DNA of 64,000 nt from assembly GCF_009724245.1 (NCBI RefSeq), contig NZ_WNNK01000013.1, forward strand, positions 124,001 through 188,000, read 5' to 3'. Shown piece after piece: positions 33,802 through 42,950 of the stretch (within the stretch, counting starts at the first letter, position 1; each line of letters begins with the position of its first letter). The position numbers and the translations under genes are program-made. Source of the stretch: Pseudomonas spelaei. GTDB taxonomy: Bacteria > Pseudomonadota > Gammaproteobacteria > Pseudomonadales > Pseudomonadaceae. Below the pieces are notes generated by a model. The model searched no databases and was not told the DNA's origin. It was given only the letters and a program-made list of their open reading frames with translations.

Positions 33802-33908
33802 CGCTCAACGAATCGCCTGAACTGGGCGAAGGTGGCACCGAGTGAGCTAGATATCCACTCAATGCACCTGACAGGTTCATGCGACCGACCATACGGATGT
33901 GGTCATTG

Positions 33909-33936
33909 CAGGCCCCGGCACTTGTGTCGGGGCCTG
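33909..33936. terminator. terminator after the BON-domain gene
   Basis: CAGGCCCCG pairs with CGGGGCCTG around a 10-nt loop, then GTTCTGTT. It lies between the convergent BON and DUF748 genes and may serve both. Confidence 0.7.
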
Positions 33937-33965
33937 TTCTGTTGTGGGTAAGAAAAGTAGTTCTT

Positions 33966-33992
33966 GTGGCGAGGGGGCTTGCGCCTCGCCAC
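33966..33992. repeat. REP-type palindrome
   Basis: GTGGCGAGG and CCTCGCCAC around GGGCTTGCG. This GTGGCGAGGG-CTTG pattern is a common P. fluorescens-group REP sequence. Confidence 0.75.
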
Positions 33993-34014
33993 AGGTATTG
34001 GGCAGGTCCTGGAG

Positions 34015-36957
34015 TTACTCGGCTTCCAGATGCATGGGAGTCACCACCCGGCCATCTTTCTCCGCTTGGCCCAGGTTGGCATCAATGAAGTAAACCCGCT
34101 CATCCTCCAACTGCCCCTTGTCCACCAGATAGTCCTTGATGGCACTGGCGCGGTCCTGACCCAGTTGCCGTAGCAGCACGTCGCTGGCGCTCCAGAAGGT
34201 AATCACACCCTCGCGTAGCTTCGCTGTGCGGTCTGCGGTGCTCAGGTCCTTCCATTCAGCCGGAGGCTGCTGTTTCAGTCGGGTTCGGTAGATGCCTTCG
34301 AGTAGCGGGCCCTTTGCGCTTTCCGGTACGTCCAATAGCGAAGCCTGGGCCGGAACCTTGTCGCCTCGGCGTTGGAGCATCTTGTAGTAGTTGTACTGGT
34401 ATTCACGCTCCAGTCGCTGTGCGGCCAGGAGCGGGCCGTCACTGCTGGCTGCAGCGGTACCCTCAATCTCCAGGCGCAGGGCAGGGCGCTCCTTGAGCGC
34501 CTTGGAGAGGCTGTTCAGTGCCGATTCGGCATCCTTGCTTAACTCGCTGGAGCCTGCCGCAAATGACACGCTGCCCAGGTCTTCCGGCCCGCCACTAATC
34601 AGCCCACCAATAAACTTGAAGGGCGCCGTGGCCGCACGCACCACCAGGTTGCGCAGGGTCTGCCAGACAATCGGCATTACGCTGAATTGCGGGTTGTTCA
34701 AGTCGCCGGTCACCGGCAGTTCAATCGAGATTTTGCCGTCAGAGTCCTTGAGCAGGGCAATTGCCAGGCGAATCGGCAGGTCCACGGCGTCAGCGCTGTC
34801 GACCTTCTCACCCAGTTGCAGTTGTTCGACCACCACTTTGTTCTCGGCTTTCAGCTGGCCCTTGGTGATGACGTAGTGCAGATCCAGGTTGAGTCGGCCC
34901 TTGCGGATGCGGAACCCGGCGAATTTGCCGGAGTACGGCGTCAATGTCGTCAGTTCCACACGTTTGAAGCTGGTGGCGATGTCCAGCGCGGCCATCGGAT
35001 CAAACGGATTCACGCTGCCTTTGATGGTCACTGGCGCGTAGCGGTCGACCTTGCCCTTGATGTCGACGCTGGCCGGTTTGGCCGCACGACTGTCAATGGT
35101 GCCGATCTGGCCGTTGAGTTGTTGGATGGCCGTGGCGAAGTTCGGGGTCAGGCTGAAGTCGGCAAAGTTGGCCGAGCCATCATTGATCGCAATTTGACCA
35201 ATATGGATACCCAGTGGCTTTTCCTTACTGGCAGCAGGCTTGGCCGCCGTCTTGGCGCCGCTGCTGGCAGGCTGGGGAATCAGCAGGTCGTCGATGTTGG
35301 TGGTGCGGTCATCATTGATCATGAAGCGCGCGTAAGGCTGCAACAGGTTGACCTTGTCGATGGACAGGCTGTTGCCGTGTTGATAATTCAACCCTTCCAG
35401 CACCAGGCGCTGCCATTTCAGGAAGTCACGGGTCTTGAGGGTGTCCAGGGTATGCAACTGGTCCACCTGGGCGCGGCCGGTGACCTGGAAGGCCAGGGGC
35501 TCGGTGCTCTTGAGATTCACGTCCAGGTTGCTGCCGAGCATGCCGCTGCGCAGTTCCAGGCGGATGAACGGGCTGATGTAGGACTGGGCGACCCGCAGGT
35601 CGATGTCCTTGGTATCGACTTTCAGCTTGGCACTCACCGGGTTCAGGTTGACCTCGCCGGTTGCCTGGATCTTGCCCTGTTTACCCAGGCCGGTGTCGAG
35701 CTTGAGGGTGAAGGGGCTCTGGTTGAGGCTGTCGAAATTCTGCAGGTCGAGATTCAGCGGGCCCAACTCCAGGGCTACCGCAGGTTTTACCTGGCGGTCA
35801 GCCAGATGCACCTGGTAGTTGCGCAACTGGACGTCCTTGAGCAGAACTTGCCAGGGTTTGCTGGGCGCTGCCGGTGCAGGTTTTGGTGAGTCGGCGGTGG
35901 CCGGCGCGGTAGCGGGCTTAGGCGCTGCGGCAGGCTTGCTCGGCTGGCTGGCGAACAGTTTCTGCCAGTCCAGTTGGCCGTCGGCTTCACGGGCGGCCCA
36001 GGTTTCGAGCTTGTTGCTACGAATCTTGCCGACGATGACTTGCTGCTTGGCCAGGTCTACGGTGGTTTCGCTGACGTCCAGGCGCTCCAGGCGGGCCAGT
36101 GGCCGGCCATCTGGCGCCTTGATGGCAAACGGCGCGATGCTCGCGGAGACGTTGGTCAGGTTCAGTTCGGTTTCTTTGGCCAGGTTCAGCTTGTAATCGG
36201 TGCTGAAGTTGAGGATGCCGTCTTCCAGAACCAGCGGCAGAGCGTCACGTACATACGGCCACCAGACTTTCATCTTGCCGTCGGTGACCTTCAATTTACC
36301 TTCGGACGCAATCGGCACCAGGCTGAAGTTGCCTGTCCAGTCGATCTGGCCGCCTTCTGGGCCGGCAGCGACCAAGGTCATGTCGGCATTGTCTTCGGGC
36401 AGGGTGCTGAGGTTTTTCAGCTCGAAGTCGAGTTTGTCGTAGAGAAACTCAATCGGTTCGCTGGGGCGCAAGTCTTCAAAATGCACATATCCGCCAGCCA
36501 GCTTGATGCTTTCGATGCGTAGCGGGAACGGTTTACTGTTGGGATCAACCGGTGTCGGCTCACTGGGAGGCAGCTTGAACAGTTGCGCCAGATTGAGTGT
36601 GCCGGACTTGTCGAACAGGATCTCGGTCTTGGGCTTGTCCAGTTGCACGTCGGCCAGGTGCAGGGCGCGCGTCCAGAGACTGTCGATCTGCAGGTTGGCG
36701 TAGAGACGTTCAAAACCCACTTGTTCCTTGCCGGGTTCGCCGATTTTCAGGCCCCATACGGTCAGTTCAAGGCTGAACGGGTTGAGTTCGATACGCTCGA
36801 TGTGAGCCGGAACGGTAGCGTAATTGGCCAACTGTTGGTTGGCCACGCGAAGGGCAATGCCGGGCAGAATCAGGAAGCCCAGCAAGCTATACAGTGCAAG
36901 AGCGGTCAGCAAGGCGCCAGCGGCGCGTATCAATCCTTTGGGCATGTGAGGCGCCAT
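34015..36957 (-). CDS. large AsmA-like DUF748 envelope protein
   Basis: A 980-aa protein anchored by one N-terminal transmembrane helix (about 10-33, AAGALLTALALYSLLGFLIL). The rest is predicted to be periplasmic: repeated beta-rich segments of DUF748, an AsmA/TamB-like type, with a Pro/Ala/Lys-rich linker at about 340-375. Near the C-terminus FAAGSSELSKDAESALNSLS followed by KALKERPALRLEIEG resembles the start of an OmpA-like peptidoglycan-binding fold, but the following 150 residues diverge. AsmA-like proteins move phospholipids between membranes, so an envelope lipid role is plausible but unproven. The start may be ATG 36957 or 36945 (MPKGLIRAAG); neither has a strong ribosome site. Confidence 0.8.
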   Translation of the reverse strand: MAPHMPKGLIRAAGALLTALALYSLLGFLILPGIALRVANQQLANYATVPAHIERIELNPFSLELTVWGLKIGEPGKEQVGFERLYANLQIDSLWTRALHLADVQLDKPKTEILFDKSGTLNLAQLFKLPPSEPTPVDPNSKPFPLRIESIKLAGGYVHFEDLRPSEPIEFLYDKLDFELKNLSTLPEDNADMTLVAAGPEGGQIDWTGNFSLVPIASEGKLKVTDGKMKVWWPYVRDALPLVLEDGILNFSTDYKLNLAKETELNLTNVSASIAPFAIKAPDGRPLARLERLDVSETTVDLAKQQVIVGKIRSNKLETWAAREADGQLDWQKLFASQPSKPAAAPKPATAPATADSPKPAPAAPSKPWQVLLKDVQLRNYQVHLADRQVKPAVALELGPLNLDLQNFDSLNQSPFTLKLDTGLGKQGKIQATGEVNLNPVSAKLKVDTKDIDLRVAQSYISPFIRLELRSGMLGSNLDVNLKSTEPLAFQVTGRAQVDQLHTLDTLKTRDFLKWQRLVLEGLNYQHGNSLSIDKVNLLQPYARFMINDDRTTNIDDLLIPQPASSGAKTAAKPAASKEKPLGIHIGQIAINDGSANFADFSLTPNFATAIQQLNGQIGTIDSRAAKPASVDIKGKVDRYAPVTIKGSVNPFDPMAALDIATSFKRVELTTLTPYSGKFAGFRIRKGRLNLDLHYVITKGQLKAENKVVVEQLQLGEKVDSADAVDLPIRLAIALLKDSDGKISIELPVTGDLNNPQFSVMPIVWQTLRNLVVRAATAPFKFIGGLISGGPEDLGSVSFAAGSSELSKDAESALNSLSKALKERPALRLEIEGTAAASSDGPLLAAQRLEREYQYNYYKMLQRRGDKVPAQASLLDVPESAKGPLLEGIYRTRLKQQPPAEWKDLSTADRTAKLREGVITFWSASDVLLRQLGQDRASAIKDYLVDKGQLEDERVYFIDANLGQAEKDGRVVTPMHLEAE

Positions 36958-37053
36958 CTTTGTCGATCAGAAGTGCCTTGGAGTATGGCACGGGTTTACG
37001 GTTCCGAAGAACAGTGCCTTTATTCCTGCCAGTCGACTCTTTCAGGACAAGTC

Positions 37054-38070
37054 TTACAGTTGCAGTATCAGCGTCTTCAGTGGTGGCTGCAGGTCCCGGG
37101 ACGGAAAGTCTGCACCAGGCGTCATGATTTTCCAGTCGCGGACCGGCCGCCCGGCCTTTTCAGCGCAGCGCAGCACTTGATCGCGCCAGTCATCCATACT
37201 GACCTTTGCCAGATTGTTGCAGCAGATCAGCACGCCGTTATCGGCGGTGGCCAGCAGTGCCGGCTTGAGCAGGCTTTGGTAGTCGCGCAGCAGGTCAACC
37301 GTACCGAAGGCGCTTTTGGCCCAGGCCGGAGGATCAAGCAGTACCAGGTCGTATTGGCGCTGTTCCAGGCGCGGGTAACTCGGCAGTTTCTGTCCGCGAC
37401 GCTGGGTGATCGGCAAACCGGCCAACTGGCGAATTGCCGGAAAGTAGTCGGATTGCACAAACGCCATTGCCGGCAACTGTGGGTTGAGCAGGCCATTTTC
37501 CCGGCCAACCGCCAGATTGCCTTCGGCAAAGTCCAGGTTGCACACTTCACGGGCACCGCCGGCGGCGGCACTCAAACCCACGCCGCAGGTATAGGCGAAC
37601 AAGTTCAGTACGCTTTTGCCGGCGCTATGATCCTTGACCCAGCCTCGGGTGTTGCGCAGGTCGAGGAACAGCAGCGGGTCTTGCCCGGCATGGCGGCCGC
37701 GCACGCGGTAATTGAGGCCCCATTCGTGGCCGATCAGGTCTTCCAGAGCCGCAGGTTCGGCACGGTAGACCGTGTCTTCCCGGTCGATACGCGAGTTGCC
37801 TCGGGAGCGGTCGTTGTAGACCAGCAACAATTCCAGGCCCAGGTACTGATTGATGATTTGATGCAGTTCCAGCAAGGCCTCGCTGTCCAGCGATTGGTGG
37901 AAGCTTTGCACCAGCAATTGCGGGCCATAACGGTCGACCGCCAGGCCGCCGGCGCCTTCCTGGCTGCCATGGAATAACCGATAGCAGTCGGTGCCTTGCT
38001 GATGCAGCTCGGCAAGCAGGTCTTGGCGATGATCGAGGGCGGCGCGCAGCGCCTGATTCAGGGAAGACAT
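37054..38070 (-). CDS. class I SAM-dependent rRNA methyltransferase, RlmI-like
   Basis: A 338-aa methyltransferase. The N-terminal part contains GGLAVDRYGPQLLVQSFH, similar to the RlmI/YccW family linker region, without the PUA domain of E. coli RlmI. The SAM-binding motif is VLNLFAYTCGVGLSAAAGGA at about 150-170. The catalytic DPP motif is in DLVLLDPPAWAKS, as in enzymes that make m5C or m2G in rRNA. The exact target base is not readable from the sequence. A short insert (RRGQKLPSYPRLEQRQ) precedes the DPP strand. It lies 49 nt after the MpaB-like gene. Confidence 0.85.
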   Translation of the reverse strand: MSSLNQALRAALDHRQDLLAELHQQGTDCYRLFHGSQEGAGGLAVDRYGPQLLVQSFHQSLDSEALLELHQIINQYLGLELLLVYNDRSRGNSRIDREDTVYRAEPAALEDLIGHEWGLNYRVRGRHAGQDPLLFLDLRNTRGWVKDHSAGKSVLNLFAYTCGVGLSAAAGGAREVCNLDFAEGNLAVGRENGLLNPQLPAMAFVQSDYFPAIRQLAGLPITQRRGQKLPSYPRLEQRQYDLVLLDPPAWAKSAFGTVDLLRDYQSLLKPALLATADNGVLICCNNLAKVSMDDWRDQVLRCAEKAGRPVRDWKIMTPGADFPSRDLQPPLKTLILQL

Positions 38071-38119
38071 GGAGCGCGCCTTGCTGGGTGATTGGGGCGC
38101 GGGAGTTTAACAGTTATGG

Positions 38120-38989
38120 CTACAGCAGGCCCATTCGCCTGTGGGCCCGCTGCACCGAACCGTTGCGCATTGCCCAGCGCAGCATCGGTGCACTGCGCCT
38201 GACGCCGACCCGGATCAATTGACGTTGCAATGGGCTCTGTCTTTGCCCAAGCATGTCGCTGGCCCAGTCCGGCAGCAGGTCGATACCCGCCTGCATCATC
38301 AGCGAACCGAAAGGTTTGGCCAGGGTGCTGGGGGAGGGCGCATTGAGCAGCAGGCGCAACACCTCGTGGCTACGGTTGTCACACAGCAACTGCGGGCGAA
38401 TACGCTCAAGGTAGTCGGCGATTTCCTGGCGTGAGCGCGGCACATGGCGGGCGCCAAGCTGTTCGGCCACCAAGGCGATTTCGGTGTAGTACCGGTCCTG
38501 ATCCCTTGGGGATAAATCCGGATTGCAATAACGCAGGTGGGCGGCGAGGAAGTTGCTGACCTCCGCTACATGCACCCAGGTCAGCAATTCCGGGTCGCTG
38601 GCGGCGTAGGGACGGCCGTCGGGGGCGTGGCCGACCACTTGCAGGTGAATGGTGCGCACTTTTTCAATCAGCCATTCGGCATCGCGGCGGCAGCCGAAGG
38701 TGGTGCCGGAGATGAACTGCGAGGTGCGCCGCAAGCGCCCGAGCATGTCCTCGCGAAAGTTCGAATGGTCCCAGACACCCGCGAGTGCCAGCGGGTGCAG
38801 GGCCTGCAACATCAAGGCGCTGATGCCGCCGATCAACATGCTGCTGAAGTCACCATGGACCTTCCAGCTCACCGAGTCCGGTCCGAACAGGCCTGGATCA
38901 CCCTTGGGGTTTTCCAGGTCGAACTGGCCCAGGGACACTCCGGTCAGGCTCATGAGCTGGGTTTCGATGCGGCTGCGAATAAATTCCAT
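38120..38989 (-). CDS. oxygenase MpaB-family protein (DUF2236)
   Basis: A 289-aa all-helical protein of the DUF2236/MpaB family, which also includes the rubber-cleaving latex clearing protein, a b-type heme enzyme. Visible family features are GPDSVSWKVHGDFSSMLIGG, ALMLQALHPLALAGVWDHS (a conserved His region) and the later VHAEVS-like WVHVAEVSNFLAAH. The substrate in pseudomonads is unknown. No signal peptide or anchor is evident. It is 16 nt downstream of acs on the same strand and could be read through from it. Confidence 0.8.
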   Translation of the reverse strand: MEFIRSRIETQLMSLTGVSLGQFDLENPKGDPGLFGPDSVSWKVHGDFSSMLIGGISALMLQALHPLALAGVWDHSNFREDMLGRLRRTSQFISGTTFGCRRDAEWLIEKVRTIHLQVVGHAPDGRPYAASDPELLTWVHVAEVSNFLAAHLRYCNPDLSPRDQDRYYTEIALVAEQLGARHVPRSRQEIADYLERIRPQLLCDNRSHEVLRLLLNAPSPSTLAKPFGSLMMQAGIDLLPDWASDMLGQRQSPLQRQLIRVGVRRSAPMLRWAMRNGSVQRAHRRMGLL

Positions 38990-39005
38990 GGGGACTCAGG
39001 GGTTC

Positions 39006-40943
39006 CTATCGGTTCAGGCGCTTGTCGATCAAGCCTTCGACTACGCTGGGATCCGCCAGGGTCGAGGTATCACCCAAGCTGTCCAGCTCGTTGCAGGCAA
39101 TCTTGCGCAGAATGCGCCGCATGATCTTGCCTGAGCGGGTTTTCGGCAAGGCTGGCGCCCATTGGATCAGCTCCGGCTTGGCGAAGCTGCCGATTTCTTT
39201 GCTCACCAGTGCCAGCAGGTGTTTTTTCAAGTCGTCGCTCGGCTCCACGCCGTTCATCGGGGTAACGAAGGCGTAGATGCCCTGGCCTTTGACATCATGG
39301 GGGTAACCGACCACGGCGGCCTCTGCCACGCTGTCGTGCAGCACCAGGGCGCTCTCTACCTCTGCGGTGCCGATACGATGGCCGGAGACGTTGATCACAT
39401 CATCGATGCGCCCGGTGATCCAGTAGTCGCCGTCCTCGTCCCGTCGTGCACCGTCGCCGGTGAAGTAATAGCCGGGATAGGGTTTAAAGTAGGTGTCGAT
39501 CATCCGCTGCGGGTCGCCATACACGCTACGGATCTGACCTGGCCAGCTGGATTTGATCGCGAGTACGCCACTGCCGGCGCCGCTGATTTCCTTGCCTTGT
39601 TCATCGAGCAGCACCGGCTGCACGCCAAACATCGGTTGGGTCGCGCAGCCAGGTTTGATCCGCCGGGCGCTGACCAGCGGGCTGAGCATGATGCCGCCGG
39701 TTTCAGTCTGCCACCAGGTGTCGACAATCGGGCAGCGTTGCTCGCCCACGGCATTGAAGTACCAATCCCAGGCTTCCGGGTTGATCGGTTCACCGACACT
39801 GCCCAGTAGCCGCAGGCTGGCGCGGGAAGTGCCGGCCAGCGGGCCAGGCCCCTCACGCATCAAGGCGCGCAAGGCGGTCGGTGCGGTGTAGAAGATATTG
39901 ACCTGATGTTTGTCGATCACCTGCCAGAATCGTGAACTGTCCGGGTAGCTCGGCACGCCTTCAAACATCAGTGAGCTGGCACCATTGGCCAGCGGCCCGT
40001 AGACGATATAGCTGTGGCCTGTGACCCAGCCGACATCGGCGGTGCACCAGAATATTTCGCCTTCACGGTAGTCGAGCACGTACTTGAAGGTCATCGCTGC
40101 TTGCAGCAGGTAACCGCCAGTCGTGTGCAGCACGCCTTTGGGTTTGCCGGTGCTGCCGGAGGTATAGAGGATAAACATCGGGTCTTCGGCGCCCATGGCC
40201 TCGGGAGGGCAGTTATCGCTTACCGTATCCAGCGCCTGTTGATATTTCAGGTCGCGCCCTTCAACCCAGTCGACTGTCGCCCCAGTGCGTTGCACTACCA
40301 GCACGGTGCTGACATCCGGGCAACTGGCCAGGGCCTTGTCGACGTTCTTTTTCAAGGCCACGGCTTTGCCACCTCGCACGCCTTCATCGGCGGTAATCAC
40401 CGTGCGACAGTCAGCGTCGAGAATCCGATCGCGCAGGGCATCCGGGGAAAAACCACCAAATACCACCGAATGCACCGCGCCAATACGCGTACAGGCCAGC
40501 ATCGCGTAAGCCGCTTCGGGGATCATTGGCATGTAGATGCATACGCGGTCGCCCTTTTTAACACCACGGCTTTTCAGCACATTGGCCAGGCGGCAGACGT
40601 TTTGATGCAGTTGGCGGTAGGTTATTTTGGATGATTTTGTCGGATCATCGCCTTCCCAGATGAAGGCCGGTTGTTCGGCGCGCTTGGCCAGGTGACGGTC
40701 GATGCAGTTGTAGCTGACGTTCAGTTGAGCGCCGGCAAACCATTGGGCGGCACCGCTCTTGATGTCCGATTGCTGGACGCTGTGCCAGGGCGTGATCCAG
40801 TCGAGAAAGTGCTTGGCCTGTTCGGCCCAGAACGTGTCGGGTTGCTCGATGGATTGGCGGTAGAGGCGTTGGTAGTCCTCTTGACTGAGTTGCGCAGCCC
40901 GGCGGACGGCATCGGCGGTGGGAAACGTGCTGATATCGAACAT
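39006..40943 (-). CDS. acs: acetyl-CoA synthetase
   Basis: Acs, 645 aa, activates acetate to acetyl-CoA through acetyl-AMP. The nucleotide loop YTSGSTGKPKGVLHT is at about 265-280. The aryl/acyl pocket WWQTETGG and the hinge region YFTGDGARRDEDGDYWITGR are clear. The regulatory/catalytic lysine is near residue 606 in PKTRSGKIMRR, the site acetylated by Pat/CobB systems in other bacteria. The N-terminal ACAS domain is present. The length matches P. aeruginosa AcsB, which has the same neighbours (pgi upstream). Confidence 0.97.
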   Translation of the reverse strand: MFDISTFPTADAVRRAAQLSQEDYQRLYRQSIEQPDTFWAEQAKHFLDWITPWHSVQQSDIKSGAAQWFAGAQLNVSYNCIDRHLAKRAEQPAFIWEGDDPTKSSKITYRQLHQNVCRLANVLKSRGVKKGDRVCIYMPMIPEAAYAMLACTRIGAVHSVVFGGFSPDALRDRILDADCRTVITADEGVRGGKAVALKKNVDKALASCPDVSTVLVVQRTGATVDWVEGRDLKYQQALDTVSDNCPPEAMGAEDPMFILYTSGSTGKPKGVLHTTGGYLLQAAMTFKYVLDYREGEIFWCTADVGWVTGHSYIVYGPLANGASSLMFEGVPSYPDSSRFWQVIDKHQVNIFYTAPTALRALMREGPGPLAGTSRASLRLLGSVGEPINPEAWDWYFNAVGEQRCPIVDTWWQTETGGIMLSPLVSARRIKPGCATQPMFGVQPVLLDEQGKEISGAGSGVLAIKSSWPGQIRSVYGDPQRMIDTYFKPYPGYYFTGDGARRDEDGDYWITGRIDDVINVSGHRIGTAEVESALVLHDSVAEAAVVGYPHDVKGQGIYAFVTPMNGVEPSDDLKKHLLALVSKEIGSFAKPELIQWAPALPKTRSGKIMRRILRKIACNELDSLGDTSTLADPSVVEGLIDKRLNR

Positions 40944-41007
40944 GGGGGATCCTTATTCTTGTTTTTGCGACAAGCGATAAAGATGCACCCAGTGGCGGGT
41001 GGGTTCA

Positions 41008-41035
41008 AGGCCAACGTCCAAACGGACGTTGGCCT
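41008..41035. other. hairpin after pgi
   Basis: A perfect 12-bp inverted repeat, AGGCCAACGTCC-AAAC-GGACGTTGGCCT, 12 nt beyond the pgi stop on the minus strand. There is no U-run, so it may be a stability element or a weak terminator. Confidence 0.7.
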
Positions 41036-41047
41036 CCACGGATCAGA

Positions 41048-42712
41048 TCAGCCGCGGTGACGACCACGGAAGTAGTTGATCAAACCCTGGGTCGAGGCAT
41101 CGTCGGCCGGCTCTTCTTCAGTGCCGGTCAGGCGGTTGTAGACGCCCTTGCCCAGTTCCTTGCCCAGTTCCACGCCCCATTGGTCGAAGGCGTTGATGCC
41201 CCAGATGACGCTCTGCACGAACACTTTGTGTTCATACATGGCCACCAGTGCGCCCAAGCGACGGGGGCTGATGCGCTCCACCACAATGGTGTTGCTCGGA
41301 CGGTTGCCCGGGATCACCTTGTGCGGTGCCAGCTTCTCTACCTCAGCCTCTGGCAGGCCCTTTTCACGCAGCTCGGCTTCGGCTTCGCCAAGGGTCTTGC
41401 CCAACATCAGTGCCTGGCTCTGGGACAGGCAGTTGGCGTACAGCCACTGATGGTGGTCGGACACCGGATTGAAGCTGACGATTGGCACGATAAAGTCGGC
41501 CGGGATCAGTTGGGTGCCCTGGTGCAGCAACTGGTGGTAAGCGTGCTGGCCGTTGCAACCTACGCCACCCCAGATAACCGGGCCGGTGTCGGTGGAAACC
41601 GGGGTACCGTCCTGGCGCACGCTTTTGCCGTTGGATTCCATGTCCAACTGTTGCAAGTGCTTGGTGATGTTACGCAGGTAGTGGTCGTACGGCAGGATCG
41701 CGTGGCTTTGCGCACCCCAGAAATTACCGTACCACACGCCCAGCAAGGCCAGCAGCACAGGCATGTTCTGTTCGAACGGCGCGTTCTGGAAATGCTGGTC
41801 CATGGTGTAGGCACCGGACAGCAGTTCCTTGAAGTTGGACATGCCGATAGCCAGGGCAATAGGCAAGCCGATGGCCGACCACAGCGAGTAACGGCCGCCG
41901 ACCCAGTCCCACATCGGGAAGATGTTTTCTTCGCGGATCCCGAAAGCCACGGCTGCCGCATTGTTGCTCGAAACGGCGATAAAGTGGCGATACAGCTCGG
42001 CTTCCGAGCCGCCCTGGGCCAGATACCAGGCGCGGGCGGCCTGGGCGTTTTTCAGGGTTTCGAGGGTGTTGAAGGATTTCGACGAAACGATGAACAGCGT
42101 GGTTTCGGCGCGCAGCTTCATGGTCAGTTCGTGGAATTCGCTGCCGTCAATGTTCGCCAGGTAATGGCAGCGCACACCTTTATGGGCGTAGGACAGCAGC
42201 GCTTCGGACACCAGCTCGGGGCCGAGGAACGAGCCACCGATACCAATGTTCACCACGTCGGTGATCGGCTTCTCCGTGTAACCGCGCCACAGGCCGTCGT
42301 GGATGCGGCCTACCAGGTCGGTGATTTGGTTCAGCACCTTGTGCACGTCGGGCATGATGTTCACACCATTGACCGACAACTTGTCGCCCACCGGGCGACG
42401 CAGGGCGGTGTGCAGCGCCGGGCGGCCTTCGGAAGAATTGACCGGCTCGCCGCTGAACAGCGCCTTGATTGCACCTTGGAGGTCGACTTCGTTGGCCAGG
42501 CCTACCAGCAGGTCGCGGGTTTCGCGGGTGATCAGGTTTTTCGAGTAATCCAGGAACAGTCCGCAGCTGCTCAGGGTGAACTGGTTAAAACGCTGGGGAT
42601 CGGCATTAAAGGCTTCGCGCATGCTGAAATCCTGCATGGCTTGGCGGTGTTGATTGAGCGCTTGCCAGGCGGGCAGCGCGGTAACGTCATGAGGGGTGCG
42701 GTAATACGCCAT
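41048..42712 (-). CDS. pgi: glucose-6-phosphate isomerase
   Basis: Pgi, 554 aa, interconverts glucose-6-phosphate and fructose-6-phosphate; in pseudomonads, which use the Entner-Doudoroff route, it mainly serves gluconeogenesis and sugar recycling. Signatures are DVVNIGIGGSFLGPELVSEA, the SIS-domain segment FIVSSKSFNTLETL, the catalytic Glu in VGGRYSLWSAIGL, and GVELGKELGKGVY near the end. The length is usual. It lies downstream of panC without the panD gene found here in P. aeruginosa. Confidence 0.98.
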   Translation of the reverse strand: MAYYRTPHDVTALPAWQALNQHRQAMQDFSMREAFNADPQRFNQFTLSSCGLFLDYSKNLITRETRDLLVGLANEVDLQGAIKALFSGEPVNSSEGRPALHTALRRPVGDKLSVNGVNIMPDVHKVLNQITDLVGRIHDGLWRGYTEKPITDVVNIGIGGSFLGPELVSEALLSYAHKGVRCHYLANIDGSEFHELTMKLRAETTLFIVSSKSFNTLETLKNAQAARAWYLAQGGSEAELYRHFIAVSSNNAAAVAFGIREENIFPMWDWVGGRYSLWSAIGLPIALAIGMSNFKELLSGAYTMDQHFQNAPFEQNMPVLLALLGVWYGNFWGAQSHAILPYDHYLRNITKHLQQLDMESNGKSVRQDGTPVSTDTGPVIWGGVGCNGQHAYHQLLHQGTQLIPADFIVPIVSFNPVSDHHQWLYANCLSQSQALMLGKTLGEAEAELREKGLPEAEVEKLAPHKVIPGNRPSNTIVVERISPRRLGALVAMYEHKVFVQSVIWGINAFDQWGVELGKELGKGVYNRLTGTEEEPADDASTQGLINYFRGRHRG

Positions 42713-42950
42713 CGCTGCGGGTTTCCTTTTTATTACGGGGACTGCCTTTAGGACACTTGAAAGCCCGGAACGTCCGGTTTTTCTATGACGAGAACGATGA
42801 AAAGACAGGTTCTGGCCAGCAGTGTCAACGCCAACAAATAGCGTAGGGCAATTACATTAAACCTAGCGTGTCGATCTGTCTTGGCTTTGTCTGCGCTGTG
42901 GCCGGTACTTTTTTATACCGGCACATCAGGCAGTGCAACAGGCGGGGGGC

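Noticed and set aside
34687..37977. Long plus-strand frames (34687-35889, 36583-37977) opposite the DUF748 and methyltransferase genes
   Set aside because: They cross the boundary between two real minus-strand genes and show no domain or ribosome site.
41057..42751. A 564-codon plus-strand frame opposite pgi
   Set aside because: Shadow of pgi, which is complete with all catalytic motifs.
42713..42950. A possible panD remnant
   Set aside because: No stretch resembles the PanD start or its Gly-Ser self-cleavage site.
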